From JANQPX01 sp965222015 (GTDB lineage Bacteria > Pseudomonadota > Alphaproteobacteria > Geminicoccales > Geminicoccaceae): a stretch of 64,000 nucleotides of DNA. Of this stretch, positions 44,981 through 53,033 are shown piece after piece. Location of the stretch: positions 124,001 through 188,000 of the forward strand of contig CBDCTL010000012.1 of NCBI GenBank assembly GCA_965222015.1, in the 5' to 3' direction. The notes under the pieces were generated by a model. That model was not told where the DNA came from, searched no databases, and was given only the letters and a program-made list of their open reading frames with translations. The position numbers and the translations under genes are program-made. Every line of letters begins with the position of its first letter. Within the stretch, counting starts at the first letter, position 1.

Positions 44981-45514
44981 CGTTGCGGTGCCTCTCGCAT
45001 GCCTGGTTGCTCACGAAAGGAACCCGGCGATGGACCGCCGCAATCGTCAAACGATGACCGCCTCCCAGGCAATGCCGGGGGGCCTGCTCCCGATGATGGT
45101 GCCGCCCGCAATGTCAGTGCAGGCGACAGCCGCTCTCATAGCAGCTGGTGCGGTTCGAAGCGGGCAGGCCAAAGATTCCTCTGGTAACAAAAATCCCTCG
45201 CTGTGATTCCCATGGACTCCCAGTCTCGCATTCTGGGAATCAAAACTGGTCCGAAAAGCCGCCAACTCTTTGATTTTATTGGTCGGGGCGGCCTGATTCG
45301 AACAGGCGACCCTCTGCTCCCAAAACACAGGTCAAGCTAATGATTCTTAGCCTCAAGCGAAATCATATGCTATCAAGAGCCATCATTTTTACACTTGGAA
45401 TCATATAGTTAATCAAATGAACCGCTGTCTAACTCTGTCTTGAGCGGTCCTGCCTGATCAGCAAATTTCATCTATGTTGTTGCCCATGTGTTGCCCAGAT
45501 GATATTTTGAGGCC
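44981..45514. other. Integrase upstream region
   Basis: No firm gene is present. A small plus-strand frame at 45030-45206 (starting MDRRNRQTMTASQAMPGGLL) might be a truncated phage-type gene but has no support. The region includes a tRNA-Pro 3' remnant at 45270-45324 and an AT-rich leader ahead of the integrase. Confidence 0.4.
45270..45324 (-). other. tRNA-Pro 3'-end remnant (att site), minus orientation
   Basis: The minus strand reads TTTGGGAGCAGAGGGTCGCC, then the T arm, then CCGCCCCGACCA and AATAAAATCAA. This is the 3' half of a tRNA-Pro (TGG) from the anticodon onward. The 5' half is absent. It is an inverted match to 46674-46728. Confidence 0.8.
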
Positions 45515-46747
45515 ATGAAATTGACAAAGGCGACAGTAGGCAGGCTGGAACTACCCGAGGGCAAGCCAGATCACACCTATTACGATAGTGACCTCAAAGG
45601 CTTCGGACTTCGGCTTCGCGGCGGGGGCAAACGAAGCTGGGTGGCTGTGTACCGAATCGGACGTAAGGTACGCCGAGTGGTCGTTGGCGATGCGTCTGCA
45701 GTGACGCCGGAGGAAGCCAGAAAGCGAGCAAGAGAGATCCTGGCAAGAGCCGACCTCGGCGAAGACACTCAAGCAGAAAAGGTAGCAGAAAGGGATGGCT
45801 CCGTTCTTGTTGTGGGAGACTTGATTGATCGTTACATCGATCAACATGTCGAAGTGGCCTTGCGTCCCCGCCCAAAGGCTGAAATCAAGCGATATCTTCG
45901 CGAAACTTGGCGGAACCTTCATGGCGACACGGTTGAGCGCGTTGAACGCAACAGAATTGCTAGCGAACTTGCTACTATCGCAAACGCGAATGGTCCCGTA
46001 GCTGCCAATCGTGCCAGAAGCGCATTGCATGCCCTATTCGTGTGGTCGATGCGCCAAGGTCTCAGCCCTCACAACCCTGTCGCCGAAACAGCCAAGCCAG
46101 GCAGAGAACGCCCTCGTGACCGAGTGCTGAATGACAGAGAGATAGGAGCCATCTGGCACGGGTGCCGGGATGATGACCATGGTCATATAGTGAGAATATT
46201 GATCTTGACCGGGCAGAGGCGAGAAGAAGCCGGAGGAATGATGTGGTCGGAGATCGACTTTCGAAAAAGGCTCTGGTCTTTGACGAGCGACCGCACCAAG
46301 AATGCGCGACCACACGACGTTCCTCTATCGGATGAGATGTTGGCGCTATTGAGCCGACTGGAGAAACGAAGCGATCGAATCCATGTCTTTGGCTCTGGCG
46401 AGGGACCATTCTCGGGTTGGTCCCGCTGCAAGCGTCGATTGGATCAACGTTGCGGAGTATCGGGTTGGCGTCTGCATGACATTAGACGAACCGTTGTCAC
46501 GGGAATGGCGGAAATTGGCATCCAGCCTCATGTGATTGAAGCCACGGTAAATCATGTTAGCGGCCATAAGGCAGGCGTCGCAGGGATCTATAACCGGGCC
46601 GCCTATTCGGACGACAAACGGGATGCTCTCGAAGCTTGGTCTCGTCATGTGAAGTCAATTGTGGCAGCTGAAATTTGGGAGCAGAGGGTCGCGTGTTCGA
46701 ATCACGCCGTCCCGACCAATAAAATCAATAGGTTAGAAGAGATCTGA
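45515..46747 (+). CDS. Tyrosine-type site-specific integrase
   Basis: This 410-residue integrase has a DUF4102-type N-terminal arm-binding domain (MKLTKATVGRLELPEGKPDH to GFGLRLRGGGKRSW), a core-binding domain, and a catalytic domain with all usual residues: arginine in LTGQRREEAGGMMWSEI, histidine-arginine in LHDIRRTVVTGM, histidine in VNHVSGHKAGVAG and tyrosine in IYNRAAYSDD. The codon content is less GC-rich than the backbone. Its last codons run through a tRNA-Pro 3' remnant, so the C-terminus (EQRVACSNHAVPTNKINRLE) is encoded by the attachment site. Confidence 0.93.
   Translation: MKLTKATVGRLELPEGKPDHTYYDSDLKGFGLRLRGGGKRSWVAVYRIGRKVRRVVVGDASAVTPEEARKRAREILARADLGEDTQAEKVAERDGSVLVVGDLIDRYIDQHVEVALRPRPKAEIKRYLRETWRNLHGDTVERVERNRIASELATIANANGPVAANRARSALHALFVWSMRQGLSPHNPVAETAKPGRERPRDRVLNDREIGAIWHGCRDDDHGHIVRILILTGQRREEAGGMMWSEIDFRKRLWSLTSDRTKNARPHDVPLSDEMLALLSRLEKRSDRIHVFGSGEGPFSGWSRCKRRLDQRCGVSGWRLHDIRRTVVTGMAEIGIQPHVIEATVNHVSGHKAGVAGIYNRAAYSDDKRDALEAWSRHVKSIVAAEIWEQRVACSNHAVPTNKINRLEEI
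46674..46728 (+). other. tRNA-Pro 3'-end remnant (att site), plus orientation
   Basis: TTTGGGAGCAGAGGGTCGCG, T arm, CCGTCCCGACCA and AATAAAATCAA match the copy at 45270-45324 in inverted orientation with about four differences that keep the T-arm pairing. It lies inside the 3' end of the integrase gene. Confidence 0.8.
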
Positions 46748-46834
46748 AGCCATCGTGATTCCCAGATTGCAGTATTGGGAATCCTATGGGAATCAGAGAG
46801 CCAGATTTTTCATGGGCAGGGGACGCCACACACC

Positions 46835-47086
46835 TCAAGTGTTTCTGCTCATCTGCCACGCATCCCAATACCGTGAGCCTCGCTTGCCGCAGCTGGCACA
46901 TCGGAATCTCGGTGCCAGGTCAGAGATCGGTGTCTCGGGATCGAAGCGGCGTCGGAGCGTTCTGGAATAGAGCAGACCGACATGGCCGCAGCGCTGGCAC
47001 ATCACTTTGACGTAGTGCCAATCACGAAGATCGCCTACCTTGACGCGATGGCGCGCGTCAGGAAACGCGATCGTGTCGTCTTCCAT
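46835..47086 (-). CDS. Small zinc-ribbon-like protein
   Basis: This 83-residue protein has two CxxC pairs, in KVMCQRCGHVG and RFRCASCGKRG, that would hold one zinc ion. Between them LLYSRTLRRRFDPETPISDL fits the helix seen in small alphaproteobacterial zinc-ribbon proteins of unknown role. Composition is high-GC. It probably belongs to the host genome fragment together with the adjacent nuclease remnant on the same strand. Confidence 0.6.
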   Translation of the reverse strand: MEDDTIAFPDARHRVKVGDLRDWHYVKVMCQRCGHVGLLYSRTLRRRFDPETPISDLAPRFRCASCGKRGSRYWDAWQMSRNT

Positions 47087-47194
47087 AGCACCGATGTTCC
47101 ATAAATGTTCACGGCCAAGAAGGTCAGCACGATACGGCAGCGTTGTCTACTGGCTATCAAACTTAGCTATTCCTATGCGCCCTATGGGACGTCA

Positions 47195-47388
47195 TCAGCG
47201 ATCCCGCCAATCCTTTGGACGCTCGAACGAACCTGACCACGCTCCGCGAGATCGGCACCACGCCAGCGCCTCGGCCCACCAATAACTTGGTGGATAGCGG
47301 TCGTCGTCGACCGCATGACCCTGCCGCACCATCCATGCGCCCAAATCGTCGTCGTCGATCGAGCAAATCGCGACGATGCGTCCCCAAC
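47195..47388 (-). pseudogene. C-terminal fragment of a thermonuclease (SNase)-like gene
   Basis: About 64 residues (WGRIVAICSIDDDDLGAWMV, then SYWWAEALAWCRSRGAW and SGSFERPKDWRD) match the last third of staphylococcal-nuclease-like proteins. The N-terminal two thirds with the catalytic arginines are missing because the IS66 left end lies at 47389. A read-through frame starts inside the IS (MKVPEEQRL) but would not be functional. Confidence 0.7.
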
Positions 47389-47389
47389 G

Positions 47390-47452
47390 TAAGCGCTGTT
47401 CTTCGGGCACCTTCATGATGCTAAGCGCTGTTCTTCGGGCACCTTCATGATG
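47390..47452. repeat. Duplicated IS66 left end
   Basis: A 31-bp stretch beginning TAAGCGCTGTTCTTCGGGCA occurs at 47390-47420 and again at 47422-47452, differing only in the base that precedes it (G or C). Two IS66 left ends therefore lie in tandem. Confidence 0.9.
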
Positions 47453-47470
47453 CGTGCTTGATTTGCTTTT

Positions 47471-47496
47471 CTCGTGATCCTTTTGGGGATCATGAG
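47471..47496 (+). promoter_or_regulatory. Hairpin directly ahead of IS66 tnpA
   Basis: CTCGTGATCC and GGATCATGAG form a 10-bp stem with one mismatch around the loop TTTTGG. The stem ends at the base just before the tnpA start codon, and so would cover the ribosome-binding region. Confidence 0.5.
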
Positions 47497-47916
47497 ATGT
47501 CTAGATTTGACCGTAGATGTGACACTGAGGTTCACGAGGTCCGTCGGCTCGAGGTGATCAATGGCGATGTAGGTCGGCGCAAATGGTCGGCTGAGCGGAA
47601 GGGCGAGATCGTGGCGGAGAGTATGCAGCCTGGCGTCGTCGTTTCCGAGGTTGCTCGCCGACACGATCTTGCCCCGCAGCAGTTGTTTGCCTGGCGACAT
47701 GACGCCAAACAGGGGCGGCTGGCGCTTCCAGAAGAGGCCATGTCGTTCGTGCCGGTGGTCGCCGCTGCCGATGACACCGTTTCATCGGCCCAGCCTCCGG
47801 CGCCGGCGTCGCGACAGATTGAGGTCCATCTTGGTACTGCCGTGATCAAGGCGCCTGAAGATGTGCAGGCGAAGCATCTGACCAAAGTTCTGCGCGCCTT
47901 GAAAGCAGCGCTGTGA
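47497..47916 (+). CDS. tnpA: IS66 accessory transposition protein TnpA
   Basis: This 139-residue protein of the IS66 OrfA group has an N-terminal helix-turn-helix region (RRKWSAERKGEIVAESMQPG, VSEVARRHDLAPQQLFAWRH) that would bind IS DNA. The C-terminal part, IEVHLGTAVIKAPEDVQAKH, is typical of the family. It overlaps tnpB by 4 bp (ATGA-type junction). Confidence 0.9.
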   Translation: MSRFDRRCDTEVHEVRRLEVINGDVGRRKWSAERKGEIVAESMQPGVVVSEVARRHDLAPQQLFAWRHDAKQGRLALPEEAMSFVPVVAAADDTVSSAQPPAPASRQIEVHLGTAVIKAPEDVQAKHLTKVLRALKAAL

Positions 47917-48266
47917 TCCTGCCGGGTGGCCCGGCTCGGGTGTTCGTCGCGACCAAGCCCGTCGACTTCAGGAAAGGTTTGGATGGCTTATCTGCCGTTG
48001 TCCAGGAGCAGCTGAAGCTTGATCCGTTCGGTGGCGCGATCTTTGTCTTCCGAGCAAGACGCGCTGACAGGGTGAAGATTTTGGTCTGGGACGGGACTGG
48101 GCTCACGATGATCTACAAGCGGTTGGAGGGTGCCAAATTCTCCTGGCCGCGGATCGAGGACGGCGTCATGCGGCTGTCGATGGCGCAGCTGTCGGCGCTG
48201 TTCGAGGGGCTTGCCTGGCAGCGGGTTCACAGCCGCCGGGTTGAGCGACCGAGGGCGGCTCAATAA
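47913..48266 (+). CDS. tnpB: IS66 accessory transposition protein TnpB
   Basis: This 117-residue protein matches the IS66 Orf2 family, with the diagnostic segments VFVATKPVDFRKGLDGLSAV, LDPFGGAIFVFRARRADRVK and ILVWDGTGLTMIYKRLEGAK. It is required with TnpA and TnpC for transposition in this family. It is intact in length. Confidence 0.95.
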   Translation: MILPGGPARVFVATKPVDFRKGLDGLSAVVQEQLKLDPFGGAIFVFRARRADRVKILVWDGTGLTMIYKRLEGAKFSWPRIEDGVMRLSMAQLSALFEGLAWQRVHSRRVERPRAAQ

Positions 48267-48289
48267 GCCTGCGTCACGGTGACTCACCG

Positions 48290-49897
48290 TTGCAATTCCT
48301 GGTCGAATCAAGTGGTTGGCTGTGCTCCTCTTCAGCCATGGCGATGGCTTCAAAATCCTGCGGCGACCAAGGGCTGCCCGACGATGTCGGCACATTGAAA
48401 GCGCTCGTCCAGGCCGAGCGGGTCGAGAACGACCGGCTGCGTGCGATCATCAAGGAGCTTCAGCAGTCGCAATTCGGTCGTCGCTCGGAGAAGATCGATC
48501 CGGAGCAGCTGAGGCTCACTCTCGGCGAGATTGAGCAAGCCGGCGCAGAAAAGGAAGCTGATGAGAAGAAGGATGACGCGACGCTGAAAGCGTCGCGCGG
48601 CAGAGACCGCCATGTCAACCGCGGGGCTCTACCAAAACACCTTCCGCGCATCGAGAATGTCATCGAGCCGACATCGACACTCTGTCCCTGCTGCGGTGGC
48701 TCCATGCATGTTATCGGCGAGGACACATCGGAACGGCTCGATGTCGTCCCGGCACAGTTCCATGTGATCGTGACCAAGCGACCGAAGTACGGTTGCCGGG
48801 CTTGCGAGAGCGCCGTTGTCCAGGCGCCGGCGCCGCCCTGGCTGATCGAAGGCGGGCTGCCGACGGAACAGCTGATCGCTCACGTGATCGTCGGCCGCTA
48901 TGCCGACCACCTGCCTCTTTATCGGCAGGCGCAGATCTACGCCCGACAGGGGATCGATCTCGATCGATCGACGCTTGCCGACTGGACCGGCCGTGCCGCC
49001 TTCGAGCTCAGGCCGATCTATGAACGGCTGATCGAGCTCCTAAAAGGGTCGGCGAAGTTGTTCATGGATGAGACCCGAGCACCTGTTCTCGAACCCGGTC
49101 TTGGCAGAACGAAGGGCGGCTTCTTTTGGGCGATGGCCAGAGACGACCGGCCATGGGGTGGCAAGGATCCGCCGGTCGTCATTTATCACTATGCGCCCGG
49201 CCGCGGCGGCGAGCATGCCCTTGCACACCTCGCCGGCTTCACCGGCACCCTGCAGGTCGACGGCTACAAGGCTTACAATAAGCTCTGCGATCCGAACCGC
49301 GAGGGCGGCGCCATTGCGCTCGCGTTCTGCTGGTCGCATGTCAGGCGCGCCTACTACAAAATCGCGCAAGGCGGTAACGCGCCGATCGCCGAGGAAGCCC
49401 TTCTCAGAATCCAACAACTCTACAGAATCGAGAAGGATATTCGTGGCCGGTCTCCGGATGAACGTCGCGCTGTCCGGCAAACCAGAGCTCGGCCGATCCT
49501 CGATGCACTTCACCCCTGGCTTCAGGATCAATTGGAACGGGTGTCGTCAGGATCGAAGATCGCCAAAGCGCTCCGCTACCCTCTCAATCACTGGGATGGG
49601 CTCCTGCTCTATCTCGACGACGGCAGGATCGAGATCGACTCCAACACGGTCGAGCGTTCGATCCGGCCTTTGGCTCTATCGAGAAAAAACGCACTCTTCG
49701 GCTACCGAGACGCCGGCGGTGAGCGTTGGGCGATCCTCGCCTCGTTGATCGAAACGGCAAAGCTGAGCGGCATCAATCCAGAGGACTGGCTCACCGACGT
49801 CCTCACCCGGCTGGCAGGCGGTCATCGAATGCGCGACATCGACGATCTGCTGCCCTGGCACTGGCCATCCACAGAAAGCTTGGCGAAAGCCGCCTGA
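48290..49897 (+). CDS. tnpC: IS66 transposase TnpC
   Basis: This DDE transposase has 535 residues from 48290; an ATG at 48338 is also possible. It has the coiled-coil N-terminus (LRAIIKELQQSQFGRRSEKI), a zinc-finger-like segment LCPCCGGSMHVIG, KYGCRACES, the catalytic-domain start LFMDETRAPVLEPG, QVDGYKAYNKLCD, and the C-terminal IEIDSNTVERSIRPLALSRK and NALFGYRDAG. It appears full length with no internal stop, so the element may still be active. Confidence 0.93.
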   Translation: MQFLVESSGWLCSSSAMAMASKSCGDQGLPDDVGTLKALVQAERVENDRLRAIIKELQQSQFGRRSEKIDPEQLRLTLGEIEQAGAEKEADEKKDDATLKASRGRDRHVNRGALPKHLPRIENVIEPTSTLCPCCGGSMHVIGEDTSERLDVVPAQFHVIVTKRPKYGCRACESAVVQAPAPPWLIEGGLPTEQLIAHVIVGRYADHLPLYRQAQIYARQGIDLDRSTLADWTGRAAFELRPIYERLIELLKGSAKLFMDETRAPVLEPGLGRTKGGFFWAMARDDRPWGGKDPPVVIYHYAPGRGGEHALAHLAGFTGTLQVDGYKAYNKLCDPNREGGAIALAFCWSHVRRAYYKIAQGGNAPIAEEALLRIQQLYRIEKDIRGRSPDERRAVRQTRARPILDALHPWLQDQLERVSSGSKIAKALRYPLNHWDGLLLYLDDGRIEIDSNTVERSIRPLALSRKNALFGYRDAGGERWAILASLIETAKLSGINPEDWLTDVLTRLAGGHRMRDIDDLLPWHWPSTESLAKAA

Positions 49898-50344
49898 TCA
49901 GCCGGCGCTCAGTCTGGCCACATCAACCTCGGTGGCCTCGCTGGTATCGGCGTAGACTTCTTCCTTGATCAGCTTCGATGTCACACTGTTCAGATACCGA
50001 CGGAGCTCCTTGTCCAGCGCTTCGAACTCGGGCCACAGCACCTCGTTGCAAAACGACTGCGGCAGCCTCACCACAACCGTCGTCCGCCGCTGCCGCTTGT
50101 AGCGATAGGGATCGAGCCCGTAGCGACGACAGAGTGCCAAAAACAAGCGCCTCGACCATTCGTCACCAAGCGAAAACTGGATCTCGACCGGCGGCTCGCT
50201 GGCTTGCTGCTTCGCCAAACGCGTCCGCAGACGTTCCAGCGCGGCCTCTGCCGCATCCCGCTCACCCAGCGTCCCAGCACCCGCATAAAGCGCCTCGATC
50301 TTGCGAAGCTTCTCCTGAAGCCCGGCCCCAATCGGCATGACCAT
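49898..50344 (-). CDS. IS66 passenger protein
   Basis: This 148-residue protein is encoded tail to tail with tnpC inside the IS. It resembles the passenger gene common in alphaproteobacterial IS66 copies (MPIGAGLQEKLRKIEALYAG, FSLGDEWSRRLFLALCRRYG, LDPYRYKRQRRTTVVVRLPQ). Its role in transposition or host control is not known. It is intact. Confidence 0.8.
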   Translation of the reverse strand: MVMPIGAGLQEKLRKIEALYAGAGTLGERDAAEAALERLRTRLAKQQASEPPVEIQFSLGDEWSRRLFLALCRRYGLDPYRYKRQRRTTVVVRLPQSFCNEVLWPEFEALDKELRRYLNSVTSKLIKEEVYADTSEATEVDVARLSAG

Positions 50345-50438
50345 CCCCGTTGAAAAACGTCATGCCGTGAATAGCACCGATCACCACCGGCCGAAGCCCC
50401 AACGTCAACACAAACTTAGCGTGTGATCGGAACAGCGC

Positions 50439-51125
50439 TTACCACACATCCACATAGGCCGTCCGTTCATCGGACTCTATACCGACTTCCGAGGGAGCCA
50501 GCGGCGCGAAGCGATCGAGGTCTTCTCGGGTGACATGACCACTGTGCAAAACGCCAAACAGTGGATCGGCGAGGCCGCCGATAGCGGACGCAAACGCTTC
50601 GGCCAATGGCTCGCCGATATCGGCGCTGGGAGGCGGAATTTCGTGCTCGGGCGAGACGACTGGAATGCCGATCTCGAAGAGTTGGCTGCGATAGGTCAGC
50701 CCGTATATACCCCATGTTTGCTTCAGATAGTAGGTTTCGCTGCCGGGCTCCGCGGCCGCCGCGAAGCCAATTGAACCTGCGTCGTTGGCGTTGAGTGTTT
50801 TCTGTGCCCACTCGATGCCCGCTACGCCGGACTCGCCGCCGCGCTTATAGGCGACCAAAGCGTAAAGTGCTTCTGCACGGCGGATGAAGCGTTTCCATTC
50901 GTCGGGATTGGTGCTTCCGATCCGTTGCGCATAGGTCCTGCACAGCCACGCATTGAAGCCGTAGTAGCGCATGCGGAACGTCACGTTGCTGATGCCGGGC
51001 AGGAACGTCTGGTAAAGGCTGATGCTGCTGTTCTGCATGCCGAGTGGATCGAGACCGTTCTTCTTTCGGTACTTGGTCCATTCGGGAAGGTTGATTCCCG
51101 CCGTCTCGGCTTCCTCTACAGCCAT
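50439..51125 (-). pseudogene. Third gene of the hipBA operon, cut by IS66
   Basis: The fragment keeps 228 residues from the ATG at 51125 (MAVEEAETAGINLPEWTKYR). I recognise no family, though the segments SSISLYQTFLPGISNVTFRM, RYYGFNAWLCRTYAQRIG and TWGIYGLTYRSQLFEIGIPV look well conserved and soluble. The frame ends at the IS66 inverted repeat, whose TAA (from GTAAGCG) supplies the stop codon after VDVW, so the true C-terminus is lost. It starts 13 bp after hipA on the same strand and so was probably the third gene of that operon. Confidence 0.7.
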
Positions 51126-51138
51126 GAGCGTATCGCTG

Positions 51139-52419
51139 TCATCGCAGATCCTCCGGCGCGTCTTCAAAGATGAAGTCGTTCAGGAAGATGCGCTGGGCGA
51201 ACAGGTTGCGTTCGACTTCGGTCAGGTCGGCTTCCTCGCAGATGTCGTCCCATCCGTCCCTCATCGTGCCGATCTGCCGGCCGATGAGGTTTTTCGCCGC
51301 CTTCTCGTCGAGCTGGAAACTGGGCGCAGCCTCAAGGCAGGCCGAAAGCGTGCTCATCCGGTTGTCCCCGACGATCAGCATCGCCTGGCTCGCCATGTTG
51401 CCCGAACGGCCTTGAGGGCAGATGTCATAGGCGGGCGTTAGCGTCAGGTGTTCGCCGTCCCAGAAGCCCGCATGGTTGCGGGCGTGATCGTCCGTGTTGC
51501 CGCACAGGATGTTGAACACTAGGCGCCCGTATAGCTCGTGCAGCGTCGCTTTTGGCGAGGTGAAGCGATGCCGGATGATTTCCGCGAGGTCTTCATAGCT
51601 GGCGTAACGCGCCATCATCTCATCGAGGCCGAACAGCGTAAGCGCCGAGACCATTGCCTTGCGTGTCCAGTTGTCATTCGTCTTTGTGCGATCGAAGCGC
51701 TCGACCAGCAGCACGTCCTTCCCAGCGACATGCACGAGACGCACGGGGGCAACGTTGAGCCCTGCCTTATCGGCAAGGCGCATGGCGACATATTCCGCTT
51801 TCACCACGTTATAGGTGTCGGTCGAAGACGAGAATTTGGCGATCATCTTTTTGCCGCCGTTCTGGATCATGGCCTTCGGGCGCGCGCCGCCGAGCGACGT
51901 GCCGTGAAACAGGGCCTGATCGAGATCGGGCGTCAGCGGCACACCTTTCTCGACTTTCTCGGCAGCGCTCAACAGTTCTTCGAGCGTCGCGGTCTGAACG
52001 GCGCGCGGCACGTATTCGGAAGGGGAGCGCTGGAAGTCTAGCGCGCCGATACGGTCGGAGCCGGACTCCAGCAAATAGGTCAGCTCATCCAGCGCAGCGA
52101 TATCGACATCCTTGCCCTTGCGTCCGAAGGTTCGGTTCAGGATGACGCGGCGGCCCCACGCATCCGGCGCGGCGTCGCGCAGGCAACCGGCCATGCTCAG
52201 CCCAGCCTCGGGCGCAATTGCGCCGCTGCGCAACGGTAGTTCCGGCTCGTAGATCGGAATGCGGTCGTTCCGGTCCAGATAGCTTTGACCGTAGTTGAAG
52301 ATCAGCCGCCCGCCGTCACGCGCGATGCGACCGGCGACGACCGGCTCCGTAGCGTCGGGCAGCCATATCCAGACATATGCTTCCTTCGGCGCTTTCGTGC
52401 TGGGGCGCTTAGAAGTCAT
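51139..52419 (-). CDS. HipA-family toxin kinase
   Basis: This 426-residue serine/threonine kinase-like toxin belongs to the HipA family. It has the N-terminal region GRLIFNYGQSYLDR, the phosphate loop area SLGGARPKAMI near residue 170, a lysine in YNVVKAEYVAMRL, and the catalytic loop ILCGNTDDHARNHAGFWDG near residue 305 with D and N. HipA toxins phosphorylate aminoacyl-tRNA synthetases and slow growth. It overlaps hipB by 11 bp, forming a toxin-antitoxin pair. It appears intact. Confidence 0.9.
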   Translation of the reverse strand: MTSKRPSTKAPKEAYVWIWLPDATEPVVAGRIARDGGRLIFNYGQSYLDRNDRIPIYEPELPLRSGAIAPEAGLSMAGCLRDAAPDAWGRRVILNRTFGRKGKDVDIAALDELTYLLESGSDRIGALDFQRSPSEYVPRAVQTATLEELLSAAEKVEKGVPLTPDLDQALFHGTSLGGARPKAMIQNGGKKMIAKFSSSTDTYNVVKAEYVAMRLADKAGLNVAPVRLVHVAGKDVLLVERFDRTKTNDNWTRKAMVSALTLFGLDEMMARYASYEDLAEIIRHRFTSPKATLHELYGRLVFNILCGNTDDHARNHAGFWDGEHLTLTPAYDICPQGRSGNMASQAMLIVGDNRMSTLSACLEAAPSFQLDEKAAKNLIGRQIGTMRDGWDDICEEADLTEVERNLFAQRIFLNDFIFEDAPEDLR

Positions 52420-52747
52420 CTTTCACCTTTGTCGTTCCCGTGCGGACGGATTGCGGCAGCAGGGCGAGCTTGTCGCGTTCCATCGACAGGTGCCGCGTCA
52501 GTGTCGTCGGTTCGGCTTCGAACAGGCGCACTCCGACAATGGCGGCCACCTCGAAGGCCGCGCCGATGGATGAGCCCATTTCGCCTTTTTCGATCCGGTG
52601 GACGAGGCCGCGTGAAATCCCGGCGCGCTCGGCGACATCGGCGACCGTGAGGTCGCGCCCGACGCGCGCGTTACGGATCATCAGCCCGAGAAGCTCTGCG
52701 GCTTCGCGGGCATAGCGGGAATAGCTTCTGTGCACGGGCTTCGCCAT
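52409..52747 (-). CDS. HipB-like antitoxin (XRE family)
   Basis: This 112-residue DNA-binding antitoxin has a Cro/C1-type helix-turn-helix: IRNARVGRDLTVADVAERAG, ISRGLVHRIEKGEMGSSIGA. Its C-terminal tail would contact HipA. It is the first gene of the operon and is preceded by four repeated ATAAATAGA-type sites, which likely mediate autorepression. Confidence 0.88.
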   Translation of the reverse strand: MAKPVHRSYSRYAREAAELLGLMIRNARVGRDLTVADVAERAGISRGLVHRIEKGEMGSSIGAAFEVAAIVGVRLFEAEPTTLTRHLSMERDKLALLPQSVRTGTTKVKDDF

Positions 52748-52759
52748 CGTCTTCTTGTT

Positions 52760-52883
52760 CCATAAATAGATCTCGGAGCGGCTTTGTGCCTTATTTATAG
52801 ATCATCCCAGTAGATTTCAAGCGGATTGGAAAGTTGGCATTCCATAAATAGACCGTGAGATGGCTTAATGATCCATTTATAGA
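52760..52883. promoter_or_regulatory. Four operator-like motifs upstream of hipB in two 31-bp pairs
   Basis: Sites CCATAAATAGA at 52760, TTATTTATAGA at 52791, CCATAAATAGA at 52842 and CCATTTATAGA at 52873 share the same orientation. Start-to-start spacings are 31, 51 and 31 bp. Each site is partly self-complementary (CTATAAAT/ATTTATAG), as expected for an autorepressor target. Confidence 0.65.
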
Positions 52884-53033
52884 ACGGATACTTTGATTCG
52901 AGGCACCGTATGAAGTTTTTGCGTTGGTTCAAAGCATTGCCAGCTCTCTCTTGGCGGGCATCCCGTCCTCCTCGTCGTTCTTGAAGAGGGCACTCATGCC
53001 GCGTTTGCTGACCCGCGGAAACGCTCCCCAACT

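Larger units (their letters stand above)
47389..50442. mobile_element. IS66-family insertion sequence, 3.05 kb
   Basis: The ends carry inverted repeats GTAAGCGCTGTTC at 47389-47401 and its complement at 50430-50442. Inside are tnpA, tnpB and tnpC on the plus strand and a passenger gene on the minus strand. The 8 bases flanking the two ends (TCCCCAAC on the left, CACACATC on the right) do not match, so no target duplication is seen. A 31-bp repeat of the left end begins at 47422, so the boundary could also be set there. Confidence 0.85.

Noticed and set aside
45030..45206. Small plus-strand frame with a start MDRRNRQTM
   Set aside because: It has no homology I can recall, no clear ribosome site, and runs toward the tRNA remnant. 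Not enough to call a gene.
45047..45328. Minus-strand frame starting in the tRNA-Pro remnant (MFWEQRVACS)
   Set aside because: Its start is simply the translated tRNA 3' end and the rest is antisense to non-coding DNA.
45270..45330. A complete tRNA-Pro gene
   Set aside because: Only the half from the anticodon to the 3' end is present. The D arm and 5' acceptor strand are missing at both copies.
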